Of a stretch of 64,000 bases of DNA, positions 54,052 through 64,000 are shown piece by piece. Below the pieces are notes generated by a model that made no database searches, was not told the origin of the DNA, and worked only from the letters and a program-made list of their open reading frames with translations. This DNA is from Ambrosia x helenae (Eukaryota > Streptophyta > Magnoliopsida > Asterales > Asteraceae), in NCBI GenBank assembly GCA_030844895.1, contig CM061224.1, forward strand, positions 71,742,567 through 71,806,566, written 5' to 3'. Each line of letters opens with the position of its first letter. The first letter of the stretch is position 1. The position numbers were made by a program, and so were the translations under genes.

Positions 54052-55311
54052 TCAAATCTGGATTTTGACCATATCGATCAACTCTTTAGCATAACAATCA
54101 CGGATAAAATGATATTTAATCCGGATATGTTTAGCCTTTGAGTGATTTACTAAGTCTTTTGTTAATGCGATTGCGGCCTCATTATCACAGTAAATAGGGG
54201 TTTTAAGAAATTGCAAACCGTAATCCACCATCTGCTGTTGGATCCAAAGAACCTGTGAGCAGCAGCTCGATGCTGAAACGTATTCTGCTTCACATGTGGA
54301 TAGTGCAACTGCGGTTTGTTTCTTGCATTGCCAGGTCACGAGCCTGCTCCCCATAAACTGACATCCAGCCGTTGTGGATTTGCTGTCTTTGTCACAGCCG
54401 CCCCAATCTGCATCACTAAAAGCGATTAGGTCAAAATTATCATCATGAGGGTACCAAAGTCCTTTCGATGGACAACCCTTCAGATATCTAAGGATACGCT
54501 TGACAGCTGCAAGATGACTCTGTTTCGGCTTCGATTGATATCGCGCACAAAGACATGTCGCAAACATTATATCAGGTCTTGACGCTGTGAGATACATCAG
54601 AGATCCGACGATTGCTCTGTATGTAAATGGATCAGTCAGCTCCCCCTTAAGGTCAACTCCAATCCCGTGATTGGGCTGTATTGGGGTATCCATCGGCTTC
54701 GAATCATCCATCTGGAATCGGCTCAAGACTTCAGAAACGTATTTCGTCTGGTGAATAAAGATCCCCGTTGGTCTTTGCTCCACCTGCAAGCCGAGGAAAA
54801 ACTGCATTTCTCCCATCGCGCTCATTTCGAACTTTTCCTGCATAACCTGTTCAAATTCTCTGCACAGAAGTTCGTTAGTTGACCCGAAAATAATATCATC
54901 AACATAAATTTGTACTAGAAGCAAATCATCTCCTGCTCGTTTCGTGAACAGTGTGCAGTCTACCAGTCCGCGTTTGAATCCTTTCGAGAGAAGATACGTG
55001 CTGAGCTCCTCATACCATTGTCTCGGAGCCTGGTGCAACCCGTAGAGAGCTTTGTTTAACACATAAACCTTATCCCGGTGAATAGGGTCCTCAAAGCCCG
55101 GCGGTTGACCTACGTAAACTTCCTCTTTGACCACACCGTAAAGAAAAGCGCTCTTTACATCCATCTGATACACCTTAAATTTCTTCCATGATGCAAACGC
55201 GAGGAACATTCTGATAGCTTCCAAGCGTGCAACCGGTGCATAGATTTCATTGTAGTCGATTCCTTCAACCTGATGAAAACCTTGAACAACCAAACGAGCT
55301 TTGTTTCGCAC
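54052..55311 (-). pseudogene. Pol of second copy, RT-RNase H part
   Basis: Contains YVDDIIFGS and the RNase H motifs ADWGGCDKDSKSTTAG and STCEAEYVSAS. Its C-terminus is altered after KELIDMVKI by a 50-bp deletion between two TGGATTT repeats. The N-terminal limit is an in-frame TGA that separates it from the upstream pol part. Confidence 0.9.
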
Positions 55312-55320
55312 TATGACTCC

Positions 55321-57393
55321 TCAGTCATCCTTCTTGCATTTAAACACCCATTTGGTACCAATTTTCTTTCTTCCAGGGGGCAAATCTGTTAGGGTCCATA
55401 CATCAAGTTTCTGGAATTGTAATAACTCCTCCTGCATTGCTTCCACCCAGGCGTCATCCAAAAGAGCATCCTTGTATGTCCGTGGCTCGACCTGCGAAAC
55501 ATAACAAGCAAATGACCAGTCATTCTGAAAACCAGATTTCTGAATTTTGGCATATAAAGCAAGGTTGCCAATGTTTTCTGGTGCTTGAGCATTCTTCAGC
55601 TGCCCTCTTGTCATCACACTGCTTCCATGATCACCAATAACTTGTTCAAGCGGGTGTATCCGATGTATCCGAGATTCCGGATAATCAGGTACTTGTACTC
55701 CCGTCTGAGTTGTTAAATTCTCTGTAGAAACCAGATCATTACCCACATTCGATGTTGAAGCATCAGTAGTAGATGGGTTCACTGGTGGTGTCACTGTAGC
55801 GTTGTCCAGAATAGCTTCACTTGTTGCATCATCATCTTCATATTCTGATTCGGATGAATTAAGCGATGTAGAAGCCTCTTGGAACACCTCTTCTTCCAAT
55901 ACAGGAGCAGTGGTATCATTAGAAGCTGTTTGTGGGTTTACTGTGATCGGACGCACTAACGGTGAAGTTACGGCGTTTTCGACCTCGTAATATAAGCGAA
56001 GTACAGCTTCTTCAACCATGCTATCTAGATTGAATGATTCAAAGAAATCTTTGTAATCAAACATCCAATCTGGTCCTCCACCCTGTACATTTTGTGTATA
56101 TCTTTGAACTTCGACATTGTTCCACTCCTCGACTTTTCTAGTTCTTTTGTTGAATACCCGTTTTAATGGGGTTGCATATCCAACAAAATAACCTTCTTCA
56201 GCCTTTGGTGCAAACTTTTCCGAAGGATTCAGCATTGTACATGGGGCACCAAATGGTTCTAGATACTCCAGATTCGGCTTGCGTCGGTTCAACAGCTCAT
56301 AAGAAGTCTTGCCAAACTTCTTCACTGTCAAAACACGGCTAAGAGTATAACATGCTGCGTAAATAGCTTCGTTCCAGAACATGACTGGAAGATTTGAATC
56401 CGCAAGCATAGTTCTCGCCGTCTCTATAAGAGTCCTGTTCTTTCTCTCTGCGACACCGTTCTGCTGGGGTGTATACGGAGCACTATATTCATGATGAATT
56501 CCTTTATTTGCACAAAGATCCTCCATCTGAGCATTTTTAAACTCCGTCCCATTGTCACTCCGGATTCTTTTGATCTTCAGACCGTATATATTTTCCAGAC
56601 GTGTAAACAGAACCTTCAAATTATCAAAGGTGTCGCTTTTCTGATGCAAACACATTACCCATGAAAATCTTGAATAATCATCAGTCACCACAAGACAGTA
56701 TAACTCCCCGGCATGACTTTTACGTCTGACTGGACCGAATAAATCCATATGCAAACGTTCAAGTGGCAGCTCAACAGAATTAACTTTCTTTGGTCTATGG
56801 GATTGTTTGTGCTGCTTTCCCTTCTTGCAACGGATACACTTGTCATTCAGATGGAAGTGTTTGACATTAACTCCCGTGACAAGTTCATTCTTCACAAGCT
56901 GATTCATCTTTCGCAAATGGATGTGTCCCATTCTCCTATGCCACATAATAGATTCTTTTTCTGTAGCCTTGGAGAGGAAACACGTGACTTGGCCATGGGT
57001 GGTCATTGCTTTAGACATGTCGAGAATATACAAGTTGTTAACTCTCGGTGCCTTCAGCATCACCCACTCTTTCGGTAGCTCAAACCCGGGTTTCAAGATG
57101 TAACAAGATTTGTCATCAAAATACACAGAAAATTGTTTATCACAAATTTGACTAACACTGAGCAAATTATAATCTATTTGTTTCACATAAGAAATCCGCT
57201 CAAATGTTACGACCCCATTGCTTACACTACCCTCCATAGTAATGTAGCCTCCCTTATTACCAGCAAATGCCACATAACCTCCGTTAATGTTTTTGATGTC
57301 AAATAGTAGCGTGAGGTCCCCTGTCATGTGACCAGAAGCTCCACTGTCAACAATCCATAGGCTGCTAACAGGGCCAGCTGGAGCTCCCTGCAC
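55321..57393 (-). pseudogene. Pol of second copy, protease-integrase and start of RT
   Basis: Same frame as the preceding piece, ended by TGA after KCKKDD, where the first copy has an Arg codon. Protease DSGASGHMTG and integrase (LHMDLFGPV, RSDNGTEF, NGVAERKNR) are intact, with consensus residues at both positions changed in the first copy. The frame is +1 relative to gag, as in the first copy. Confidence 0.9.
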
Positions 57394-57409
57394 ATTTAAA
57401 GTAGATCAA

Positions 57410-59819
57410 TTAGTTCTTTCGGGGGACCCAAGCCTGTTTGGTCTTGGGTCTTTGAACAGGTTGTTTCAAAGAGTCTTTTGAATCACAAACATCTTGGGTT
57501 ACTTCAACCCCTTTCTTCTCACTAACAACCTTCTTTTTCTCATTCTTCTCGCTCTGTGAAGTAGAGGCTCCTTCAGATTCCTTAGATGACCAAGATTGCT
57601 CAGATCTTTTCAAGATCCGAATCTGAGTTTTTGAAGTCTCAGACGGTTTCTTTACATCTTCTTTAAAAGCAACCTTCTTGGTTACCTTCTCTGATTTAAC
57701 AGAGACAGGTCCAACTGCTTGTTTACCATTAGGTTTAGGAGCTACCTTTTTGGTATCAGCAGTTGAGTTCATCATAGGTTTCTTAACAGATTTATCAGTG
57801 GACATCCGGTTGCGCTTATCATACGTCATTGGACGATTTTCCCCCTTGTTGTAAAAATTGTTTTGATTATGATAAAAATCTTGTTGGGGAAAATGCCGTC
57901 TCTGTTGATAGCCATAGTTGTCAACCGGATACTCATGATATTGCCTCATCTCCACCTCGTGCCTTTTGTGTCGTACGTACGGGCAGGCGGCAAGTAAATG
58001 TCCCCGTTCCCCACACTTATAACACGCACGATATTCCTCATAGTTTTCCTTGATCGGCGACTTGGAAAAACTAGCAATGGGATATCGATCAACCATGCAT
58101 TGTTTCCTTAAACTCTCAGGAGCTGGGTCCTTCGAGTAAGTCGGTTCAATAAAACTATTTTCTTTATGAACAGGCAAAACAAACTGTGTGACATTGACCT
58201 TTGCTTCTTTATCCGAATAAATTTTGTCTAAAATCTCTTGAGGAATGTCATTGGTCCTTTCAAATTTCGGGAACCAAATCGTACTTTCCTGCCAGATCTT
58301 TTCTATTTTTGAAGAATTGACAAACTTAATCGGAAACTCATCATCGGATAAAATCTTATCGGAGCCTTGCATCCGATAGAAGATTTTGACAGGTTTATCA
58401 CACAATTCATTGCTCACATCATTGGATTTTTCAGATTTAAGCTCATTTTTCTTATCAACCGGTTTTACCACATTTTTCTCAGTTTTAATTTCAACTTTCT
58501 TTTCAACCGGTTTTCTCACGTTTTTCTCAACCTTCTTTACATCTTTCTTTTCAAAACTCTTACCAACAAACTTTTCATTTTTCTTAACCTCATTTTTACG
58601 ATGAGCATTTGCCATTGGATGAATGATCTGAGACTGTGAGACAGGCTCAGTAGTGATTATATGATTTTCATCAGGGATTTCACTATCACTTTCAACCGTC
58701 TCAGATGTTTCATCTTCTTCATCTGAATCATCAGTAGCGACCACACCCTCACTATTTCCCAGTACTGGTCTCACATCAGAATATGGATCCCCGACACTGG
58801 AAGTGTTAGGCTCATTTTCTGATGTGGAATCAGGGTTGATTAAAGGCTCCGGTGGTATTGCGTGTAAAGTGTGATTCTCAAACAATACCGGAGAAGGGAC
58901 TGACTTATAGTTTGCACTATTCGTCTGGGAGGGTTCTTCAATGATATGATCGACTACATATGCTATGTGCTTGTAACTTTCTAATTTCTTGTTAACTTTT
59001 TCCGCAAAGCACTTGATGGTTGCTATTTCCAATTTAGTGTTTTCCATTTCATTGATGTAATTATTAATGGCAAGTTGTTTAATAGATAATGTCTTTTTCA
59101 GTTCAGACACATCCTTTTTATAACCATCAAGAACTTTGTTGAAATCTTTTAAGTCCTTTTGATAAATCTGATAGTTGATTTTTGCACTCTCAAGTTGGAC
59201 CTTGAGAAGCTTGTTTTCATCAGTCAGTTTTTCAAAATCAACACATTTATCACATTTAACACACGCTTGAGATTGAGTTTCAGAACTTACCGGCTTAGGA
59301 GGTTCTGTCATGGCCATTAAAGCAAAGTGAGCTTCTTTTCCTGCGAAGAATTTGGAGTAGTCAATCTTGGTGCATGCATCATCCACCATACATGACTTGC
59401 GGGTCATCAGGAAGTCAGCTTCAGCTAGCAGTTGGTCAATATCATCATCTAGTGAATTCACACTAGTCTCTGAATCAGATTCGCTCTCCATATCCGAGTA
59501 AGCTGAATCGTATTGATCTCCAACATCAGTGACAGAATCAAGAATCATCCCCGATTTCTTGTCTTCACCTTCAGCAATCACATCTTCATTCACTTCTTCA
59601 ATCTTCAACTCAGACACTTTTTCAATCACAACCTCTTCATCAATCTCTTCATTCTCATCTAACCTCATTTGCTGTGCCACACATGCAACATTCCTAGCAG
59701 TGATCTCCTCTACCCCCAATTGCATACCAGTCCAGTCAAAACCTTCATCCTTTTGGATTACAAGTGCTTGGTTTTGGTTTTGATTGTCAGTTTGGTTTTG
59801 GTTTTGTGTGTTAGGTGTA
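57410..59819 (-). pseudogene. Gag C-terminal part of second copy, fused to LTR sequence
   Basis: Colinear with 33761-36210, with coiled coil, KPVEKK repeats and CCHC knuckle CYKCGERGHLLAACPY. The frame opens at an ATG in the neighbouring LTR (59837-59839), so the first seven or eight codons are host-LTR sequence: a chimeric N-terminus created by the truncation. It ends at TAA 57410-57412, just before pol. Confidence 0.8.
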
Positions 59820-60350
59820 ACAATGCGTCTTTTGTACAATCAAACCTTGTGTCGACTGAGATCTAACTCGCAAGTTAGTAAAAGTGTAACTGTTATCGAT
59901 CATCCCTGAATTTATGCGGGGGGATGGGTTTGTCAGACCTATAGCGCTATAATCTAAACAGGCGGCTTGATCAATGTTAATGATTGTACTGTGTCTTTTT
60001 GTTACAGTCAAATGATAGAATGAGTAAATGATAGTGTATAAAATGTTTAAACATGTTTCACCCCAAAATGTAAAACAGAAAAAGGGGCTATGTAAACTCA
60101 CCTTAGGTGCATAATGAGTTCGTGCGTTTTATTGAGCGTGCAAACACTTAGTAATAATGCCTTGGAAAACTCGAAACTAGCTAGAGGAGATATTGACGGA
60201 TGAAAACTTTAGTATATGGGAGATGAGATAATAATGTTTTTTTTTTTGAATGGTATAAAGAGTTGAATGGTAGGCTAGTGTATTTATAGTGTAAAATTTG
60301 GAGTTGTAATTAGGGACTACTTTGACTAGGCTAGAATTTAGGAACAACTT

Positions 60351-60440
60351 TGACTTGACTAGAAGACCATATTTACTAACACTTTGACTTGACTAGGAGA
60401 CCATATTTACTAACACTTTGACTTGACTTGACTAGGAGAC
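60351..60440. repeat. 34-bp short tandem duplication in the LTR
   Basis: CTTTGACTTGACTAG followed by AGACCATATTTACTAACA occurs twice in succession, with partial third and fourth copies either side (60351, 60430). Confidence 0.75.
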
Positions 60441-60524
60441 TACGTTTGACTTTTCAGGTGTGACTAAGGGACCTTGAAAGGGTTTAAGTTTAATTGGTTT
60501 TAATTAACATCACAAAACACCAAA

Positions 60525-60586
60525 TGGTGTAGTGGTTTGTGTGGTGTGGTTAATGTTTAGCCCGCCAGGGACTCGGGTTCGAATCC
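60525..60586 (+). repeat. tRNA-like A and B boxes inside the LTR
   Basis: TGGTGTAGTGG at 60525-60535 and GGTTCGAATCC at 60576-60586 at tRNA-like spacing. The acceptor stem is not formed. Antisense to the LTR, like the block at 41519-41600. Confidence 0.4.
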
Positions 60587-60747
60587 TGGCACAGGCAAAC
60601 ACATTTTTTTAACGTTTTTAAATCAGAATTTTTAATACAATCCAATTTAGTATTGATTATACGTCATTATTTAAACAAAAAAAATTAATAAAATGGATGG
60701 TAAAGATACTGTAAACATGAATCGGATGAATAAACGAGGGAGTTCTA

Positions 60748-60767
60748 TATATATATATATATATAAA
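60748..60767. repeat. (TA)n microsatellite
   Basis: About ten AT repeats close to the LTR end; absent from the plus-strand copy at 41334 onward. Confidence 0.85.
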
Positions 60768-60788
60768 GAAAATTTGTGTGATGTTACA

Positions 60789-60823
60789 GTCTCCCCTGGT
60801 TTTAGGAACTTCGTCCCGAAGTT
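60789..60823 (-). promoter_or_regulatory. Polypurine tract and hairpin next to the 3' LTR
   Basis: On the minus strand a perfect hairpin AACTTCG-GGA-CGAAGTT (60807-60823), then CCAGGGGAGAC against the LTR, the same arrangement as 41299-41333. Confidence 0.7.
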
Positions 60824-61151
60824 TATTTTAAGAAGAAACATTTGAATAGTGTTGAGGATAGTCAGGGTGACTATGGTTCAGAGTAGGGTAAGAGTTTAAG
60901 GAATGTATAAGATAACCATAAATGCTAGATGGACTACCAAATAACTAGGGTTTGTTATTGGTCTGACCCTACAGTATCCCTTTCCACGTATCATTAGTGT
61001 TTATATATAGGGTGTACCGCAGCTAACCCATCACACCTCTGATACTTCGAAAACATACGGGGTATCTCCCAAAACCTTAATAGAATTTCACACTACCTTA
61101 ACGTACCTGTAAATTCATGATTACGTTCCGGACCGCAATCACCAATTTACC

Positions 61152-61481
61152 TTACATTAGGGTTTTGTGTCCTTCTATGACTCTAAACACACATGTAAGT
61201 AATGCAAAATAGCCTTGTGATTGAATCGTATACAACGTATCCAAAAATGAGTCCAACTGTTGAGTAGGAAAAAGACTTCTACCAGTCAGTGAGTAAGAAC
61301 CTCTACCGATTGTTGAGCAGGTGCGATAGCCTCTACCAGTCGTTGAGCAGGTTGTAGGGCCTCTACCGACTGTTGAGCAGGCATGATGACCTCTACCAAT
61401 CGTTGAGTAGGTTATTTGGTACTCAACTAACTGTTGAGCAAGTACTTCATCGTCTACCAGTTGTTTGATTAAGTGTACCAA
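61152..61481 (-). CDS. 10-residue repeat peptide, second copy
   Basis: A 109-codon frame with four good units (YSTIGRG preceded by QIT, then HHACSTVGRG, PTTCSTTGRG, YRTCSTIGRG) and a decayed fifth (SYSLTGRS), ending IEGHKTLM. Each DNA unit is 30 bp. Codon differences from the first copy include several silent ones (for example the GGT/GGG glycine codons). The N-terminal part is also repeat-derived but out of register. Confidence 0.45.
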   Translation of the reverse strand: MVHLIKQLVDDEVLAQQLVEYQITYSTIGRGHHACSTVGRGPTTCSTTGRGYRTCSTIGRGSYSLTGRSLFPTQQLDSFLDTLYTIQSQGYFALLTCVFRVIEGHKTLM

Positions 61482-62639
61482 TTATTTCACACATAAATTG
61501 CAAATTGATAATATGTACATATAAACAATCAAGTATCAAGCATAGCATGTGAGTTGTAATAGTGTTGTCCTAGACAAGGTTAATGACTCTAGGTGTGTCT
61601 ATAGCAAATAGTTTATATTCCATGATTTCTAGTATCAAATGTTTAAATATGGTAGATAGTCATATCCTTATGTATAACTAAGGATTATGTTTGATGCAAC
61701 ACACAATCAAGTTTCAATAGTTTGGTTATCATGGGTAACTAGCTCATGTGTGAGAAGGTGAAAGATATGAATTTAGTTCTTGAGAGGATGATGAAAAATC
61801 TTGAAGCAGAATCAAGGTTGTGAGAGATAGTGAATGTGAAGATAGTTGATAAAGAGTTTATTTTATAGTAAGGAGATTATGTAGCAGTGTAAATTTTGGG
61901 GTTTGGATCAAAGGTTATAATCAAGTGTATAAGAAAACATGATTGTGGTATATGCCAAATATTGTAAAAATTTGAACAAGTTGAAAATGAGTGAGTGTCG
62001 ATGGAGAATTTAGAGACTAGATATTATTCCTATGGATAAAAAAAATCTTATTTTCAAAATTGGTTTTATATATAAAGCAAAAGTTGTTAAATAGTACAAG
62101 CTAAGTGGGCTTTGATTAAAATATTCCCGTTAGTTGGAGATTTCAAACATGACATTAGGTTTTGAAGATCAAGGTTCTATTAAGTGATTTTTAATAGTTT
62201 AAAGCATTATATAGAAAATTGTTTGTTACGTCAATAAATAAACAATTGAATTTAAGTTCGAGGACATCTTTTCACAAAAATATGTACTTTGTAAAGTTAC
62301 TAGTTAATGAAAATACAACAAGATTTAGAAATCTTTAGTTTGTGCTAAGGTATGAGGTTATAGTTTTTAAAAAAATAAGTAACATGTGGAGAAATGAAAT
62401 AATATGATTTGGGTAGGGTGTTGAATATTTAAAAAGTGGCTAAGATGGTAAGGTGAAGTGTGATTGTGAAATCCATAGATGGTTATGAAAGGAGATTGAT
62501 TTAAGTTGTAAAATTTTGAGATTTTAGAGCTTAGTTTAAGGAAAGTGAGTGTAATCATTTATTCATTAATTAAAACGAATAAACGAAAACGTTGACTTAT
62601 CAAAACTTCTAGATTCTAATAACATAGTGAAGACATGCT
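61482..62639 (-). other. Internal region of the non-autonomous element without genes
   Basis: AT-rich; I see no credible coding sequence or retroelement domain on either strand. Confidence 0.5.
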
Positions 62640-62948
62640 TTAGCCTATAAGTGAACACTCATCCCGAGAATTCCCAGGTAGGCATCCGGGTCCCTCGTCT
62701 GATTGGGATTTATGCGCAATGCCAGTCCTAGACAGAAAACTCGGAATACAGGCGTTCACCCTTCCAGATTGCACGTGTTCATTATTAAAATTTAGAACTT
62801 CGACGAGATCTTCAAGGTGGTTCAGGCTAAACCTGAGGATTTGTCCTATTAGTCTAAGAGTATATCTTGTGATGGAGAGCACTCTTCTTGTAGGGACTAA
62901 AGTAAGGATAAGAAGTAGGATAGAGAATATAAACAAGTAAGGTTGCAA
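62640..62948 (-). CDS. Small ORF after the PBS, unknown
   Basis: 102 codons beginning MQPYLFIFSILLLILTLVPT (hydrophobic, signal-like), then NHLEDLVEVLNFNNEHVQ and a Gly/Ser-rich end. It lies where a gag or leader ORF would be, about 85 bp from the PBS. It could be chance; no homologue is recognised. Confidence 0.3.
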   Translation of the reverse strand: MQPYLFIFSILLLILTLVPTRRVLSITRYTLRLIGQILRFSLNHLEDLVEVLNFNNEHVQSGRVNACIPSFLSRTGIAHKSQSDEGPGCLPGNSRDECSLIG

Positions 62949-63031
62949 GTAAAAGGAGCAAGTACTGATTAAAATCCTATGGTTATAGACTAGATTATTT
63001 TTTTTCTAATAACCTAATTCCCTATAACCAA

Positions 63032-63045
63032 GGCTCTGATACCAA
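63032..63045 (-). other. Primer binding site of the non-autonomous element
   Basis: The minus strand TTGGTATCAGAGCC is an initiator-Met tRNA complement, two bases from the LTR at 63048. Confidence 0.85.
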
Positions 63046-63047
63046 TC

Positions 63048-64000
63048 TGTAACACCCCAACCGATGGCGGAAACATCAAGGTGTCACGTAAGAATGAGTA
63101 TACAGTAGCACATGGTAACCAAATTTTAATTGAAATTAATTTAAAGTGCAAATATCCAAAAATGGAAATACATAATGTGTTTTAAGTGGAAATCTAATAC
63201 ATCACAAAATCAAACAAGCATAGACTTCAGTTTGCCTTCTCATGAAAATATTCTAGTCTTCATGCATCATTATTTCCTGTTGAGTTGTAAAGATGGGGGG
63301 GTCAACTAGAAGTTGGTGAGAATACATAAGCCATGTCAAGCAAATAGTTTAAGTATAAAAGTTTAGCAATTCATATGTCTATCGTAAGTTTAAGTCTACA
63401 TGAATAAACATAATATGTTGAATCGACATAATCAAACCTCCGACTAGTTTAGGTCCATCCCGTCATCCACGGTTCACCTTAATAATATGTTGGAACGATA
63501 ACAATCACCCACGCTACCTATGTAGGAGGTACACGTATACAGGTGGGATTGTCAATCCAATAGATCTATTATTGAGTATCGCCGGCTTAGCCATAGCTAA
63601 TGATTATGTATGTTGAAGCGTAAGTCTAACTGTTGTTGTTGTCTAAATCATGAGGCATTAAAGTTTACAACTAGACATGTATGTAGAATTGCTTAAGTAT
63701 AATGTTGCAAGTATAAAGAATTGCATAAACATGGTTACGTAAACTCACATTGGCTAAGGTGAATTATCCTCTAAGTGTTGTGAATGTATGCGAGGCGAAT
63801 CCCAAAGACTCAACAACGTAGCTAGTCCAAATTGAAGAAATAAAAAAAACGAAAAAGAAAGAATATCAAGCTTCCAATTCGCCAATTACAAGAGCTTATA
63901 ATCAAAGCTTCAATTGTAGAAGTAATAGACTATAGAAGAAAGGTATGAGGGAAAGTTTAATCGGATTGAAACAATCGATTTAGAGGTGCAAAGTATAATG
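63048..64000 (-). repeat. 5' LTR of the minus-strand non-autonomous element, cut by window end
   Basis: Starts TGTAACACCCCAACCGATG on the plus strand and follows the same course as 47240-47590 (G run, GTCAACTA, GTTGGTGAGAATACATA). No coding sequence. Confidence 0.8.

Larger units (their letters stand above)
47591..59819 (-). mobile_element. Second Sirevirus copy, 5' truncated
   Basis: Colinear with 23923-36200 of the first copy: 3' LTR, extra ORF, spacer, pol and part of gag. At 59819 it stops inside gag and joins LTR sequence of the host element, so gag N-terminus, leader and 5' LTR are gone. Comparison with the intact LTR at 43960-43980 shows that about ten bases of target were also lost. 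Confidence 0.9.
59820..60788 (-). repeat. 3' LTR of the minus-strand non-autonomous element, inner piece
   Basis: Reverse complement of 43650-43960 in its first part. It has a minus-strand TATA (plus TTTATAG near 60280), a tRNA-like block and ends GTGATGTTACA against the purine tract. Confidence 0.8.
47240..64000 (-). mobile_element. Non-autonomous LTR element, minus-strand copy (split by a Sirevirus)
   Basis: The 3' LTR lies in two pieces (47240-47590 and 59820-60788), the internal region is 60789-63031, then a Met-type PBS and the 5' LTR running off the window. The internal region is only about 2.3 kb and has no gag zinc knuckle, protease, RT or integrase motif. It is a short non-autonomous gypsy-type element (PBS and TGTAACA ends are gypsy-like). 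Confidence 0.75.

Overview
This window is repeat-dominated plant nuclear DNA with no intact host gene. It is built from nested LTR retrotransposons, Helitron termini and one tandem-repeat array. Plant origin follows from the element classes: Sirevirus-type Ty1/copia with large extra ORFs after pol, a Tat-lineage Ty3/gypsy element with antisense genes, a Tekay/Del-like chromovirus, and Helitrons ending in CTAG. The lineages resemble those of Asteraceae genomes; that family assignment is a low-confidence guess.

Layout. (1) 1-3170: the 3' end of a plus-strand Sirevirus-like element (extra ORF with one frameshift, then 3' LTR). It is inserted in an LTR of the next element. (2) 3171-23437: an old minus-strand Tekay/Del-like gypsy element with decayed RT and integrase. 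Its internal region is split at 7898-19470 by a young Tat element (5-bp target duplication AATAC, LTRs about 1% diverged). The Tat element carries minus-strand gag-pol and two plus-strand (antisense) transcription units. (3) 22515-23437 and 39173-39902: one array of about 47 units of 35-36 bp, belonging to the chromovirus LTR and split by a composite insertion. (4) 23923-39172: a nearly complete 15.2-kb minus-strand Sirevirus (LTR, PBS, gag, pol, extra ORF, PPT, LTR). (5) 39903-44293: a fragment of a non-autonomous LTR element on the plus strand, with a solo LTR inside its LTR. (6) 44294-47239: two Helitron 3' ends tail to tail; the right one is followed by pieces of captured host genes (F-box/LRR-like and RING-H2). 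(7) 47240-64000: a second, minus-strand copy of the non-autonomous element. Its 3' LTR is interrupted by a second Sirevirus copy (47591-59819) that lacks its 5' LTR and most of gag.

The most interesting signals are these. Both Sirevirus copies have an internal TATA box, an ATG-free 5' leader and a 580-bp intron placed exactly before the extra ORF, as if that ORF were an independent gene. The LTR-resident array has 2 units in one LTR and about 47 in its partner. A 10-residue repeat peptide is kept in frame in two copies of an element without pol. Two antisense genes with separate TATA boxes lie in the Tat element. A family of short TTCG-CCCA / TGG-CGAA hairpins is spread over the Sirevirus non-coding DNA.
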